This document shows, in pieces, positions 23,407 to 34,197 of a DNA stretch of 64,000 bases (positions are counted from its first letter, which is position 1; every line of letters starts with the position of its first letter). Source of the stretch: Bradyrhizobium sp. AZCC 1610 (GTDB lineage Bacteria; Pseudomonadota; Alphaproteobacteria; Rhizobiales; Xanthobacteraceae); the NCBI RefSeq assembly GCF_036924515.1, contig NZ_JAZHRR010000001.1:7163001-7227000 (forward strand), in the 5' to 3' direction. The notes below the pieces were generated by a model. The model did not search any database and had not been told where the DNA came from. It saw only the letters and a program-made list of their open reading frames with translations. The position numbers and the translations under genes are program-made.

Positions 23407-23546
23407 TCCGCCTGAGTCGCGCTTTGGCCGGTAACCCTACGGAAGCGACATTTCAGCAACGTAAATGTGCCGGATTTTGTGCCTTCACGAAGTCGAGCAG
23501 GGAACCGGAGCGGCCGTTTTTCTCGCCCAGCGGCGGCAATCGGTTT

Positions 23547-23566
23547 GCAGACACAGTGCCGACACG
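23547..23566. promoter_or_regulatory. Putative integrase arm-type pair, right end
   Basis: GCAGACACAGTGCCGACACG: direct 9-mers starting 11 bp apart, as in the left pair at 6936-6955 and the internal pair at 12770-12789. It lies 47 bp inside the right attachment repeat, a normal place for arm sites. Confidence 0.55.
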
Positions 23567-23612
23567 GGGCTTTTCGGAGATCCTGCGAAGTTGGCTAAGT
23601 GCTTGAAAAGGC

Positions 23613-23660
23613 TGGTGCCGCAAACAGGACTCGAACCTGTGACCCCGTCATTACGAATGA
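23613..23660 (-). repeat. attR: tRNA-Thr 3' part, identical to attL
   Basis: Forty-eight bases identical to 6749-6796, reaching from the CCA to the anticodon stem. The crossover therefore falls between the anticodon loop and the 3' end, as is usual for tRNA-targeting tyrosine integrases. Confidence 0.95.
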
Positions 23661-23688
23661 CGTGCTCTACCAACTGAGCTATTGCGGC
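23613..23688 (-). tRNA. tRNA-Thr (anticodon CGT)
   Basis: A complete 76-nt cloverleaf on the minus strand: acceptor GCCGCAA pairs with TTGCGGC, discriminator A and an encoded CCA at 23613-23615. The anticodon loop is TTCGTAA with anticodon CGT (reads ACG, threonine), the T arm contains GGTTCGAGTCC. The island lies directly 3' of this gene, which stays intact after integration because the att core restores its 3' end. Confidence 0.97.
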
Positions 23689-23784
23689 GGACCAAACACG
23701 GCGTTCGGGCGTGACCCGGAAAACGCCCGCACCTGATATCGGGGACGGCCCCGATTGGCAAGAAAAACGCGGGCCTAAAAAAAC

Positions 23785-25554
23785 CTAGTTGCCGCCCCAG
23801 CGTGACAAAAATCCGCGCCAGCCGCCGGCCTGCGCCTTGGGCGTGCCGATTTGTTCCGCGAATTCGTCGGCTGGGCCCTCGTCGTCGACCCCGGGATCGT
23901 CCGGCGCTCGAATAAGGGGAATCACGGCCGGAATCGGGGTCGGAATCGCCTTCGGAATATCCTGCCGTGAGCGGAACAGGGGGGCCGGCCGGCTTGGCGC
24001 CGGTTCGGCCAGCGGGGCTGGCGCTGGCGCGGGGACCGGCTCGGCCGGGATCGCCTCGGGGCGGGTCGGTTCGGCCGGAGCCGGCTCGGCGGCAGCAGCC
24101 GGAGGAGGCGCATTGTCCTGCTCGGCGGGCGGCGCCGGCGTAACGGGGGCAATGGGCTCGGCAACCGATTCGTTGACGTCCTTTGGCGGCTCGAGCACGA
24201 CGGCCCGGCGGGGGGTCGCCAGCATGGCTTCCTCGAAGGCTGAGGATTCGATCGCGACCCCCTTGTCGGACGGCAGCGCCGCGACCGGCGTCTGCCACTG
24301 GAAGGCATCCAGCCTGCCGGTGACCGGGGAGACCGGCCGCCAGCGATCGCTGACATAGCCATCCGCAGTCCAGGCCGGATCGTGCAGCGCGCGCACCGCG
24401 CGCAAGGTCCATGCCCGCGCCCGGCCGCTATCGCCATGTTCGGTGCGTTCGAGCTCCGCCATCAACAGCGCCACCCGTTGCGTAGGTGCTGCGATGAACT
24501 GCGCCAACGCCTCGCGCGCTTTTGTAAACTCCGACGCGTCGATCGCGGCGCGCGCAATCGCAAGCGCCCCCTCGATGTGGCCGGGCATCTTCGCCGCGAG
24601 CGTCTCGACCCGCACCAGCCGCTGGCGTGCGGAATCGCCGAGCTTCACATGCGCGTAAGCATCCGCCAGATCGGGATGCGGCTGCGCCAGCCACGCCGTC
24701 TCGACCAGACGCATCGAACGCCGGATCTGATGCGCTTCGCTCTCGAACTTGCTCGCCAGCACCGCGGCCGGCACCAGCGTCGGCGCCAGCTTGACCGCCT
24801 CCATCACGCTGTCGCGCGACAAATCGCGATCGACCTTTTCGAGTTCGAGCGCGCGTGCCGTCAGCAGCACGCCGCGGTGCCGGCGATAGGTCGCCCTGTC
24901 GATCAGCCCGGCGGATTGATTGTTGTCGAGGATCTTGAGCGCGCCGGCCCAGTCGCCCTTGGCGCAGCAGAAGCCGAGCACGGCATGCGAGGCCCATGAC
25001 GATGACGGCGACAGTTTCAGCGCTTCCTCGGCGACCATGACGGCGGCAACCGGATCGTCGGCGCGCTGCGCCTCGATGAACAGGCCGCGCAGGCCCAACA
25101 GCCGCGTGTCTTCGCGCTCGGCCATGGCGCGGAAAGCGCGCTGCGCGCCTTCGCGGTCGCCGTCGAGCTGCGCCGACTGCGCATGCAGCAGCAGCGCCAG
25201 CGGATCGTGCGCCGCATGTTTCCGCGCCGCCTCGGCATGGACGCGGGCCGCCGTGGAATCGCCATGGCCGATCGCCAGCAGCCCTTGCGTGATCGCATTC
25301 CGGCCGCGGGCCTGACGCCGTTCGCGCCGGTTGCGTCGCATACGCGCCGGCGTGCGCCACACGCCACGCAGGATTGCCCACATCATCATGGCGGCAACGA
25401 CGACGATACCCAGCACCAGCACGAAGACCGGCAGCGTGGTCTGGACGCGATAGCCGCCCCATGACAGCACGACATCGCCGGTCTGCTCGGCAATCCAGGC
25501 CGCGCCGGCCGCTCCCAGCGCGATCAGCAACAGAAACAGAATGATCCGGACCAT
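23785..25554 (-). CDS. hemY: HemY-like TPR protein of the haem pathway region
   Basis: A 589-residue inner-membrane protein. Two N-terminal helices (about 4-22 and 40-62) are followed by a cytoplasmic TPR region with repeated Ala-rich helices (GLLAIGHGDSTAARVHAEAARKHAAHDPLALLLHAQSAQLDG and later units). The alphaproteobacterial HemY N-terminal domain lies at residues 20-130. The C-terminal 150 residues are Pro/Ala/Glu-rich. HemY is named from its linkage to hemD and hemC; in E. coli it is thought to help late haem synthesis, although its exact role is unresolved. It is the last gene of the hemD-mitofilin-hemY block, starting 8 bp after the mitofilin gene. Confidence 0.88.
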   Translation of the reverse strand: MVRIILFLLLIALGAAGAAWIAEQTGDVVLSWGGYRVQTTLPVFVLVLGIVVVAAMMMWAILRGVWRTPARMRRNRRERRQARGRNAITQGLLAIGHGDSTAARVHAEAARKHAAHDPLALLLHAQSAQLDGDREGAQRAFRAMAEREDTRLLGLRGLFIEAQRADDPVAAVMVAEEALKLSPSSSWASHAVLGFCCAKGDWAGALKILDNNQSAGLIDRATYRRHRGVLLTARALELEKVDRDLSRDSVMEAVKLAPTLVPAAVLASKFESEAHQIRRSMRLVETAWLAQPHPDLADAYAHVKLGDSARQRLVRVETLAAKMPGHIEGALAIARAAIDASEFTKAREALAQFIAAPTQRVALLMAELERTEHGDSGRARAWTLRAVRALHDPAWTADGYVSDRWRPVSPVTGRLDAFQWQTPVAALPSDKGVAIESSAFEEAMLATPRRAVVLEPPKDVNESVAEPIAPVTPAPPAEQDNAPPPAAAAEPAPAEPTRPEAIPAEPVPAPAPAPLAEPAPSRPAPLFRSRQDIPKAIPTPIPAVIPLIRAPDDPGVDDEGPADEFAEQIGTPKAQAGGWRGFLSRWGGN

Positions 25555-25562
25555 CGAAATCC

Positions 25563-26768
25563 TTATTGCGCCGGTTTGGCGAGCGCAGCCATGGCATCGG
25601 CCGCAAATTGACGGGATGCGGCCAGCGCGGCGTCGCGTGCATCGGCCCGTTCAAGCCAGGACTGCGCCGCGGCGCGATCGTCCGGCTCCAGCGTCTTCAA
25701 TTCCCGTCGCGCCTCGTGGGAGTCATTTCGCAGCGCAGCCGCGGTAATCCGCGCCACCACGGCACCGCGATCATTGCCGACGGTATCGGTGCGTTCGATC
25801 TTGACCAGTTTGGCGGCACCCGCCTGCAGACGCTCGACGATGCCCGTGCCGGTCGTGGCGGTGCTCTGCTGGGCGGCCGGCATCAGCTTCGGCACCAGCG
25901 CCAGCAGTTCCGTGCTCAGTCTGCCGGCGTTCGGCACGCCCTTTTCCGCAAACTGATCGAGCGGCATCAGGACGTCCGGATTGGGCGCCAGCGCCTTGGT
26001 CGCGGCGAGCGCCGCCGGATAGGGATCGCCGATCCGGACCAGCACATCGAGCAGTGCTCCCGCCACGAGGCGGCGCAGCGCCATGTCGTCGGCTGGTTTG
26101 GCGCCGGCAAGCTTGCTGCCTTGCTGCGCGATCTCGGCGCTCTGCGCCCGCATCAGGCTCTCGATCTTCGCGATGCGCTCATCGATCCCGGAGAGATCGA
26201 CAGACGCGGTGCCGTCGCCACGTGGGGCTGATTTCACATCGTTGATGGCGGACCCCAGCTTCTCGCCTTGCGCCCGCGTTGCCGCGAGCTCGGCGCGCAA
26301 CGCCGCGACTGTTTTTTCCAGGGCCTCGGTGCGCGCGGCAGCCGCAGGATCGAGTACCGGCTTGCCGACCTTTGGCTCCAGTCCGGCGACACGGGCGGAG
26401 AGACCGTCGATGGCGGCACTGAGCTGTGGGGCAGGCGGCGCGGACGCGGGCTGAATCGCGGGCCAGCCGAGTAACCAGCCGACGCCGATCACCAGCGCAG
26501 CCGCGACCGCGCCGGAGACCGGCGCGATGATCCAGGGCGAGACAGGCCGGGAGGCCGGCTCTGCTGCAACTGGAGACTTCTCAACTGCAGCTTTGGCGAC
26601 CTCGGGCGCGGGCTCAGCCACGGGCTCGGGTTCGGGCGGCGCCTCGCCAGAGCTCTTCGTCTCGCTCGACACTTCGGTCGCGTCGAGATCGATGGTCGGT
26701 GGCTCGCGCTTCGGCCGGCCCGACTCGGGCAGCGATCCAGTGTCTTCGGGCCTGTCATCGACCATCAC
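25563..26768 (-). CDS. Mitofilin-like membrane protein
   Basis: A 401-residue protein: an acidic, Pro-rich cytoplasmic N-terminus (about 1-72), one membrane helix (WIIAPVSGAVAAALVIGVGWLLGW, 74-97), a long coiled-coil periplasmic region (AIDGLSARVAGLEPKVG, TEALEKTVAALRAELAATRAQGEK, IDERIAKIESLMRAQSAEI) and a C-terminal mitofilin-signature-like domain (LLALVPKLMPAAQQ, DRAAAQSWLERADARDAALAASRQF). Bacterial Mic60-like proteins shape intracytoplasmic membranes in alphaproteobacteria and are usually encoded between hemD and hemY, as here. An alternative start one codon later is possible. Confidence 0.85.
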   Translation of the reverse strand: MMVDDRPEDTGSLPESGRPKREPPTIDLDATEVSSETKSSGEAPPEPEPVAEPAPEVAKAAVEKSPVAAEPASRPVSPWIIAPVSGAVAAALVIGVGWLLGWPAIQPASAPPAPQLSAAIDGLSARVAGLEPKVGKPVLDPAAAARTEALEKTVAALRAELAATRAQGEKLGSAINDVKSAPRGDGTASVDLSGIDERIAKIESLMRAQSAEIAQQGSKLAGAKPADDMALRRLVAGALLDVLVRIGDPYPAALAATKALAPNPDVLMPLDQFAEKGVPNAGRLSTELLALVPKLMPAAQQSTATTGTGIVERLQAGAAKLVKIERTDTVGNDRGAVVARITAAALRNDSHEARRELKTLEPDDRAAAQSWLERADARDAALAASRQFAADAMAALAKPAQ

Positions 26769-26875
26769 AGCGGTTCCCTCTGGTGGTTAGGTGCCGGAAC
26801 TTAGCAGAATCGGGACGTCTTAGAGCATGATCCGGCAGTGGCAGCACCGGTTTTCCGATAAGACCATGCTCAGAC

Positions 26876-27631
26876 TTAAAGATTAGAGCTCGGCCGCGGT
26901 TGCAACGCCCGGCCCAGCGCCTCGAACAGGGCATTTTCGTCCGGCGAAGCCGCCGCCGTGACCTGGGTCGCGCCGGCATCCCGCAAGACCGCGGCGACGG
27001 CCGCCGAAATGCAGCATTGCGGCAGCGCCAGTGCCGAGATTTCGACGCCCCCGGAGCGGGCCGCCTCCAGAAATGCCCGCGCGCTGCGCCGTGAATAATG
27101 CAGCACGGCCTCAATCTCATGCGCCACAAAGGCGTCACATATTTCCCGCGGCAGGCTGGGCACGGGCACCATCCGGTAGGTGGTGTGCGTCACGACCGTA
27201 AAGCCGCTCTCGCCGAGTTCGCCGGCGAGATCGCGTGCGAGATCGGCACCCGCGAGGTACAATAGCGGGCTGGCTTTCTTCAGTTGCTTCGACCTCGCAC
27301 GTGCCAGCACCAGATCGCGCAACGCGCCGGCGTCGCCCTTTGATGCGATCACGTCGCCAAACCCGGCATTGCGCGCTGCGGCTGCGGTATTTTCTCCGAC
27401 CGCGAACAGGGGCAGTTTGAGGAACCGGCTGTCGGCAAGATGGGGTGCGGTGGCACGCAGTGCGTTGGCACTGGTGACGATGACGGCGCCGTAGGTCGCG
27501 TCCGCATCGTCCTGGAACGGCACCGGTTCGAACCGCAGCATCGGCGCGCGCAGGACATCGAACCCCCGCGCGCGCAGCGCCTCGGCCGTCGTCTCATCAT
27601 CCGGATGCGGGCGCGTGACGAGAACGGCCAT
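26876..27631 (-). CDS. hemD: Uroporphyrinogen-III synthase
   Basis: A 251-residue HemD-fold protein. The N-terminus MAVLVTRPHPDDETTAEALRARGFDVLRAP with TRP at 6-8 is characteristic; further motifs are FQDDADATYGAVIVTSANA, LPLFAVGENTAAAARNAGF and LHYSRRSARAFL. The enzyme closes hydroxymethylbilane to uroporphyrinogen III, the branch-point tetrapyrrole for haem, sirohaem and cobalamin. It lies first in the hemD-mitofilin-hemY block and diverges from tsaD. hemC, often the partner gene directly upstream, is not present in the 126-bp gap to tsaD. Confidence 0.92.
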   Translation of the reverse strand: MAVLVTRPHPDDETTAEALRARGFDVLRAPMLRFEPVPFQDDADATYGAVIVTSANALRATAPHLADSRFLKLPLFAVGENTAAAARNAGFGDVIASKGDAGALRDLVLARARSKQLKKASPLLYLAGADLARDLAGELGESGFTVVTHTTYRMVPVPSLPREICDAFVAHEIEAVLHYSRRSARAFLEAARSGGVEISALALPQCCISAAVAAVLRDAGATQVTAAASPDENALFEALGRALQPRPSSNL

Positions 27632-27757
27632 ATTTCAGATCTCCGCCAAAACGATTTCGGCACACTCAAGCGATTGCACGCCGTCACCTCGTAATGCTAC
27701 CCGGTTACGGAAGCGTTGTTTTTTGCGACAGCGCAAGGGTTCAAATAAGGGATCAAA

Positions 27758-28849
27758 TTGGACAACGACACGCCGATGCTGGTGCTGGGTATCGAGACCA
27801 CCTGCGATGAAACCGCGGCGGCCGTGGTGGAACGCCAGCGCGACGGCAGCGGCAAGATTCTGTCCAATATCGTGCGCTCGCAGACCTCGGAGCACGCCCG
27901 TTTCGGCGGCGTGGTCCCGGAGATCGCGGCGCGCGCCCATGTCGACCTGCTCGATGGCATCGTCGGGCAAGCGATGAAGGGCGCGAATGTCGGTTTCGCG
28001 CAACTCTCGGCGGTGGCGGCCGCCGCCGGCCCCGGCCTGATTGGCGGCGTGATCGTCGGCCTCACCACCGCCAAGGCCATCGCGATGGTGCATGACACGC
28101 CGCTGATCGCGGTCAATCATCTCGAGGCCCACGCGCTGACGCCGCGACTGACCTGCGCGCTCGCCTTTCCCTATTGCCTGTTCCTTGCGTCCGGCGGGCA
28201 CACCCAGATCGTGGCCGTGGTCGGCGTCGGCAAATATGTACGGCTCGGCACCACCGTCGACGACGCGATGGGCGAAGCGTTCGACAAGGTCGCAAAGATG
28301 CTGTCGCTGCCCTACCCCGGCGGACCGGAGGTCGAGCGCGCCGCGGTGCGCGGCGACGCCAAACGGTTCGCCTTTCCGCGGCCGATGCTCGGGCGGCCGG
28401 ATGCGAATTTCTCGCTGTCGGGATTGAAGACGGCGGTTCGCAACGAAGCCAGCCGCATGACGCCGCTGGAACCGCAGGACGTCAGCGATCTCTGCGCCGG
28501 CTTCCAGGCCGCGGTGCTGGAATCGACGGCGGACCGGCTGAGCGTGGGCCTGCGCCTGTTTCATGAACAGTTCGGCCCGCCCCGCGCACTGGTCGCGGCC
28601 GGCGGCGTTGCGGCCAATCACGCCATCCGCGGTGCGTTGCAGGACGTCGCCGCCAAAGCGCAGACCACGCTGATCATTCCGCCGCCGGCGCTGTGCACCG
28701 ACAACGGCGCGATGATCGCCTGGGCCGGCGCGGAACGGATGGCGCTCGGGCTGACCGATACGATGGATGCGCCGCCCCGCGCGCGCTGGCTGCTCGACGC
28801 CAACGCGACCGCGCCGGCGGGCTTCGCCAACACACGCGCAGGATTCTGA
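27758..28849 (+). CDS. tsaD: tRNA N6-threonylcarbamoyladenosine transferase TsaD
   Basis: A 363-residue ASKHA-fold enzyme transferring threonylcarbamoyl to A37 of ANN-decoding tRNAs. Metal ligands H121 and H125 are visible in [10 protein letters not shown], together with ETTCDETA at 13-20, [17 protein letters not shown] and [11 protein letters not shown]. The TTG start at 27758 is chosen because AAGGGA at 27747-27752 has correct spacing, whereas the first ATG, six codons later, has none. The gene begins a tsaD-gpsA-EVE operon with 1-bp and overlapping junctions. Confidence 0.95.
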   Translation: MDNDTPMLVLGIETTCDETAAAVVERQRDGSGKILSNIVRSQTSEHARFGGVVPEIAARAHVDLLDGIVGQAMKGANVGFAQLSAVAAAAGPGLIGGVIVGLTTAKAIAMVHDTPLIAVNHLEAHALTPRLTCALAFPYCLFLASGGHTQIVAVVGVGKYVRLGTTVDDAMGEAFDKVAKMLSLPYPGGPEVERAAVRGDAKRFAFPRPMLGRPDANFSLSGLKTAVRNEASRMTPLEPQDVSDLCAGFQAAVLESTADRLSVGLRLFHEQFGPPRALVAAGGVAANHAIRGALQDVAAKAQTTLIIPPPALCTDNGAMIAWAGAERMALGLTDTMDAPPRARWLLDANATAPAGFANTRAGF

Positions 28850-28850
28850 C

Positions 28851-29831
28851 ATGGCGTCCCTTAATTCGGTAGCGGTGATCGGCGGGGGCGCATACGGCAC
28901 CGCGCTCGCATGCGCCGCGGTGCGGGCCGGCCGCGAAGTGGTGCTGTATGCGCGAAACGCCGAAAGCGCCGCGCAGATGCAGACGACGCGAAAGAATCCA
29001 AAGCTGCCCGGCGTGAGCCTTGACGGGGCTATCGGCGTCACTGCCGACATCGCTGCAGCGGCGCGCGCGGACATCATCCTGCTTGCGACGCCTGCACAAA
29101 ATTTGCGCGAAGCCGCGACGACGCTCGCGCCGCACCTCAAGCCTGCGACACCCGTCGTCGCCTGTGCCAAGGGCATCGAGCGCGGCACCCATCGGTTCAT
29201 GACCGAGGTCATCACTGAGACCATACCGGATGCAATTCCTGCGATCCTGTCGGGACCGAATTTCGCCGACGACGTGGCGCGAGGCCTTCCAACCGCCGTG
29301 ACGCTTGCCGCACGGGATGAAAGGCTGGCGAGCGATCTGGTGCAAGCGCTGGGCTCGTCAACCTTCCGGCCCTATCACACCACGGATGTCCGCGGCGTCG
29401 AGATCGGCGGCGCGGCCAAGAACGTGCTGGCGATCGCGGCCGGGATCGTCGTCGGCCGGCAGCTCGGCGCCTCGGCGCTGGCGGCGCTCACGACACGAGG
29501 TTTCAGCGAACTCGCCCGGCTCGGCCGCGCCTGCGGCGCACGCGGCGAAACCCTGGCGGGTCTTTCCGGCCTCGGCGACCTGATCCTGAGCTGCTCAAGC
29601 CTGCAATCGCGCAACTTTGCTTTCGGCATCGCGCTCGGCCGCGGCGAAGCGCCGAACCGCGACAGGCTCGCGGAGGGCGAGTTCACCGCGCCGGTCCTGA
29701 TCGAACTGGCCGCTTCGCAAAACGTCGATATGCCGGTATCAAATGCGGTCGCAGCGATCCTGAGCGGCAAGGTGACGATCGACGCCGCGATCGAAGGCCT
29801 GCTGACGCGGCCGTTCAAGGCGGAGGAATGA
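28851..29831 (+). CDS. gpsA: Glycerol-3-phosphate dehydrogenase [NAD(P)+]
   Basis: A 326-residue enzyme that reduces dihydroxyacetone phosphate to sn-glycerol 3-phosphate for phospholipid synthesis. The N-terminal Rossmann fold has [13 protein letters not shown] at 8-20, followed by [11 protein letters not shown] (K107) and [16 protein letters not shown]; the catalytic K190 lies in [13 protein letters not shown]. The C-terminal half carries [14 protein letters not shown]. It starts one base after the tsaD stop and its own stop overlaps the EVE gene start (ATGA), so the three are translated from one message. Confidence 0.95.
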   Translation: MASLNSVAVIGGGAYGTALACAAVRAGREVVLYARNAESAAQMQTTRKNPKLPGVSLDGAIGVTADIAAAARADIILLATPAQNLREAATTLAPHLKPATPVVACAKGIERGTHRFMTEVITETIPDAIPAILSGPNFADDVARGLPTAVTLAARDERLASDLVQALGSSTFRPYHTTDVRGVEIGGAAKNVLAIAAGIVVGRQLGASALAALTTRGFSELARLGRACGARGETLAGLSGLGDLILSCSSLQSRNFAFGIALGRGEAPNRDRLAEGEFTAPVLIELAASQNVDMPVSNAVAAILSGKVTIDAAIEGLLTRPFKAEE

Positions 29832-30247
29832 CGATGGCGTACTGGCTGGTGAAATCCGAACCTTCAAGCTGGTCATGGGACCAGCAGGTTGCCAAGGGAG
29901 CAAAGGGCGAAGCCTGGACCGGCGTGCGCAATTTCACCGCTCGGCAGAACCTCGTGAACATGAAGAAGGGCGACAAGGCCTTTTTCTATCATTCCAACGA
30001 GGGCAAGGAGATCGTCGGCATCGCGGAGGTTATCAAAGAGGCCTATCCCGATCCTTCCGACAAAACCGGCAAATTCGTCTGCGTCGACATCAAGGCGGAC
30101 AAGCCGTTGAAGACACCGGTGACGATGGCCGCGATCAAGGCCGACAAGAAGCTCGGCGACATGGCGCTGGTGAAATATTCGCGGCTGTCGGTGCAGCCGG
30201 TGACGGCGGAAGAGTGGAAGATGGTCTGCAAGATGGGCGGGCTGTAG
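29828..30247 (+). CDS. EVE-domain protein
   Basis: A 139-residue protein filling a single EVE (PUA-like, YTH-related) domain: [14 protein letters not shown] at 5-18, [36 protein letters not shown] and [16 protein letters not shown] at the end. EVE domains bind modified bases in RNA or DNA. In alphaproteobacteria the gene commonly follows gpsA, as here, with an ATGA overlap. Its role in this organism is unknown; RNA-modification sensing is possible given the tsaD link, but inference only. Confidence 0.9.
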   Translation: MTMAYWLVKSEPSSWSWDQQVAKGAKGEAWTGVRNFTARQNLVNMKKGDKAFFYHSNEGKEIVGIAEVIKEAYPDPSDKTGKFVCVDIKADKPLKTPVTMAAIKADKKLGDMALVKYSRLSVQPVTAEEWKMVCKMGGL

Positions 30248-30254
30248 CCCACTT

Positions 30255-30337
30255 GTCATTGCTGGGCTTGACCCGGCAATCCATCATCTCAAAAGAATCT
30301 TTTTGGATGGATGCGTGGGTCAAGCCCGCGCATGACG
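30255..30337. repeat. Palindromic intergenic repeat (CGTCATTG class)
   Basis: GTCATTGCTGGGCTTGACCC at the left and GGTCAAGCCCGCGCATGAC at the right form inverted arms, with CCATC/GATGG inner arms. A close relative occurs at 49546-49633. It fills the gap between two converging genes and could act as a bidirectional transcript end. Confidence 0.75.
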
Positions 30338-30344
30338 GGAGGCC

Positions 30345-31517
30345 TTACACCGCCGCCGCTGCCGTCACCACCTGCGCCAGCAGCGCCTCGCGCTTGGCTT
30401 GCGTCCGGTAGCCCTTCATCGTCGCGGCAAAACGCTCGAGAATGCCGTCCTCGAACGCGGTGACGATGGTGTCGTGGACGTAGCTCTTGCGGCAGATCGC
30501 GGGCGTGTTCGATAGCTCATCCGCCGCGGCGCGCACCGCGTCCAGCACCTGCTTCTTGCGGCCGCGCTCACTTGCTGCGGGCGTAATCCGCGACAGCGAT
30601 TCCAGCACCACAGCGGAGGCCATGAGGGTGCGGAAATCCTTCAGCGAAATCTTGATGCCGGCGATCTCGCGCAGGAACCCGTTCACGGTCGTGGTCGAGA
30701 CCGTGCGGACGGTGCCGGAATTGTCGCGATACTGGAACATGCGCTTGCCCGGCACGGTGCGCAGGATGCCGATGGCGCGCACCAGTTTTGCGGCGTCGCA
30801 TTCCTTGCGCACGGCCTTGCCGCCCTTGGCCTTGAAGGTCAGGACGAGGCTGTCGTCTTCCAGCATGACGTTGGACTTCAGCAGCGTGGTGGCGCCGCGG
30901 GTGCCGTTAAGGCGGGCATAGGATTCATTGCCCGGCCGGATCGCAGTGCGGGCAATCAGCTCAATGACCGCCGAGAGTGCGAACTCCCGCGTCGGCTCGT
31001 CACCGGACAGATGCGCCGAGACGTTGCGGCGGATTTTTGGCAACGCCGCCACCAGCCGCGCCAGGCGATGCGCCTTGCGCTGCTCGCGGACCTTTTCCCA
31101 ATCGACATGGTAGCGGTACTGCAGCCGCCCGGCCGCGTCGATGCCGACGGCCTGCAGATGCGAGTTCGGATCGACCGAATAGCGCACATCGCGATAGGCC
31201 GGCGGCACTGCCATCGAATGCAGACGGCGGATGGTGCCGACGTGACGGATCTGCGTGCCGTTGGCGCGAACGAATGAATATATTTTTCCGCGCTTGATGC
31301 GGCGAATGGTCAGGCCGGTCTGGTCGCCGAGCCTGAGGCCGAGTTCCTGGGCCAGCTCTTCGACGGAGGTCTTGGCGACGATGTGCGGCTTTGCCGCGGC
31401 CGGCTTGAGTGGCGCCTTGACGGTTACCTTGGGCAGTTGCCCGAGGGCTTCGGCCAATGCAACGGCGGGATCGGCGGAAACGGGCCGCGTAGCCTCGAAA
31501 CTCTGCTGATCCATCAT
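30345..31517 (-). CDS. DNA topoisomerase IB
   Basis: A 390-residue poxvirus-type topoisomerase IB that relaxes supercoils through a 3'-phosphotyrosine intermediate. Catalytic residues are R194 (TAIRPGNESYARLNGTRG), K229 or nearby in VLTFKAKGGKA, R296 (SLKDFRT) and Y346 (ICRKSYVHDT). The double ATG at 31514-31517 starts the conserved protein with an AAGG upstream; an open frame continues 315 bp further but is low-complexity. The N-terminal 50 residues are an extra Ala/Lys/Pro-rich extension not found in short homologues. Bacterial TopIB genes are scattered and often taken from DNA viruses or by transfer. Confidence 0.92.
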   Translation of the reverse strand: MMDQQSFEATRPVSADPAVALAEALGQLPKVTVKAPLKPAAAKPHIVAKTSVEELAQELGLRLGDQTGLTIRRIKRGKIYSFVRANGTQIRHVGTIRRLHSMAVPPAYRDVRYSVDPNSHLQAVGIDAAGRLQYRYHVDWEKVREQRKAHRLARLVAALPKIRRNVSAHLSGDEPTREFALSAVIELIARTAIRPGNESYARLNGTRGATTLLKSNVMLEDDSLVLTFKAKGGKAVRKECDAAKLVRAIGILRTVPGKRMFQYRDNSGTVRTVSTTTVNGFLREIAGIKISLKDFRTLMASAVVLESLSRITPAASERGRKKQVLDAVRAAADELSNTPAICRKSYVHDTIVTAFEDGILERFAATMKGYRTQAKREALLAQVVTAAAAV

Positions 31518-31889
31518 GACCGTTATCGCCTTGCTCCACCTGTCTGCCGGCAATGCCTGTTGTTGTGGCTTGGTTCCGGAGGGCCGTCCGGCCCCGGGGA
31601 GGCCATTTAGGGGGTAATGAACCGCTTTGCGAGTCCCGATTCCGTCATTAACGGTTATTAGATACCGATCATGGGAGCCATTCCGGCGATAACGTTGATT
31701 TTGGGCTCCACCAAAACCTGAAAATGTCGGCTCTTGATCAGGAACAAGGCCGGCGGCCGGACGAACGACCAAGGTTGCAGACGTTTCCGCCTTGTCCGGG
31801 CATCGTCCCGCGACGCATAATCGTTGCAACAATCAGGACGGCTCGCGCCCATCAGCGTATGCGGCGCCGCAATGAGTGGGAGGGTCAAG

Positions 31890-33842
<1,953 letters not shown>

Positions 33843-33939
33843 GGCCACCAGAGCAGGCCTCTCGTCCCGGGGACCCGGGACAGGGCAGCTGCCGAATTTG
33901 GCGGCAATGTCTGTCGCGCTCACGCGGTTGTCAGTGGCG

Positions 33940-33962
33940 AGCCCGCTCCGGCGGGCTTTTCG
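33940..33962 (+). terminator. Rho-independent terminator after acsA
   Basis: A 7-bp stem AGCCCGC / GCGGGCT with a 4-nt loop followed by TTTTCG, about 100 bp after the acsA stop. Confidence 0.75.
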
Positions 33963-34109
33963 CTGCCATGTGTTGTTTTCAAGTCATTTACTTTATTTCG
34001 AACATTTTCATTGTTCCCCCCGTCGAAAACAGTTTTGAGGGCCGGTATCGAAACCAGCCGGTTAATTCGCGCGACTAAACTAAAAATGCACGGGCGAGAC
34101 AGCGGGCCG

Positions 34110-34154
34110 CCAGGGCTTCAAACGCCAGGGTTTGAAACGCCAAGGCTTGAAAGG
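34110..34154. repeat. Three imperfect 15-bp tandem repeats upstream of the L,D-transpeptidase
   Basis: CCAGGGCTTCAAACG, CCAGGGTTTGAAACG and CCAAGGCTTGAAAGG stand head to tail. They lie in the otherwise gene-free stretch 33843-34197, which also holds the acsA terminator and the transpeptidase promoter region. Each unit contains a TTCAAA or TTGAAA core; regulatory use is possible but unproven. Confidence 0.6.
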
Positions 34155-34197
34155 ACATTTGAGGGCCCTGAACGGGGCGGGCAGAGTGGAGCTGGGA

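Larger units (their letters stand above)
6749..23660. mobile_element. Integrative island at tRNA-Thr(CGT), phage-related
   Basis: About 16.9 kb bounded by two perfect 48-bp direct repeats (6749-6796 and 23613-23660), which are the 3' part of a tRNA-Thr gene. A tyrosine integrase lies just inside the left end and an excisionase-like gene follows. Content: integrase, AlpA-like, TSCPD, PC4-like and RepA-like genes, phage morphogenesis remnants up to 16450, then mostly minus-strand accessory genes (SEFIR, MltR-like, RHH, lipoprotein, Panacea toxin-antitoxin). Parts of the right half (16735-18162 and 22432-23366) are visibly more AT-rich than the chromosome. Large terminase, portal, protease and major capsid genes are not visible, so it is a decayed prophage or a satellite-like element rather than a full phage. 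Confidence 0.92.

Noticed and set aside
27632..27757. Possible remnant of hemC between hemD and tsaD
   Set aside because: hemC often precedes hemD, but nothing in this 126-bp gap resembles porphobilinogen deaminase; simple absence here is the safer statement.
27635..29224. Minus-strand open frame of 529 codons opposite tsaD and gpsA
   Set aside because: Antisense shadow; both plus-strand genes are unmistakable.
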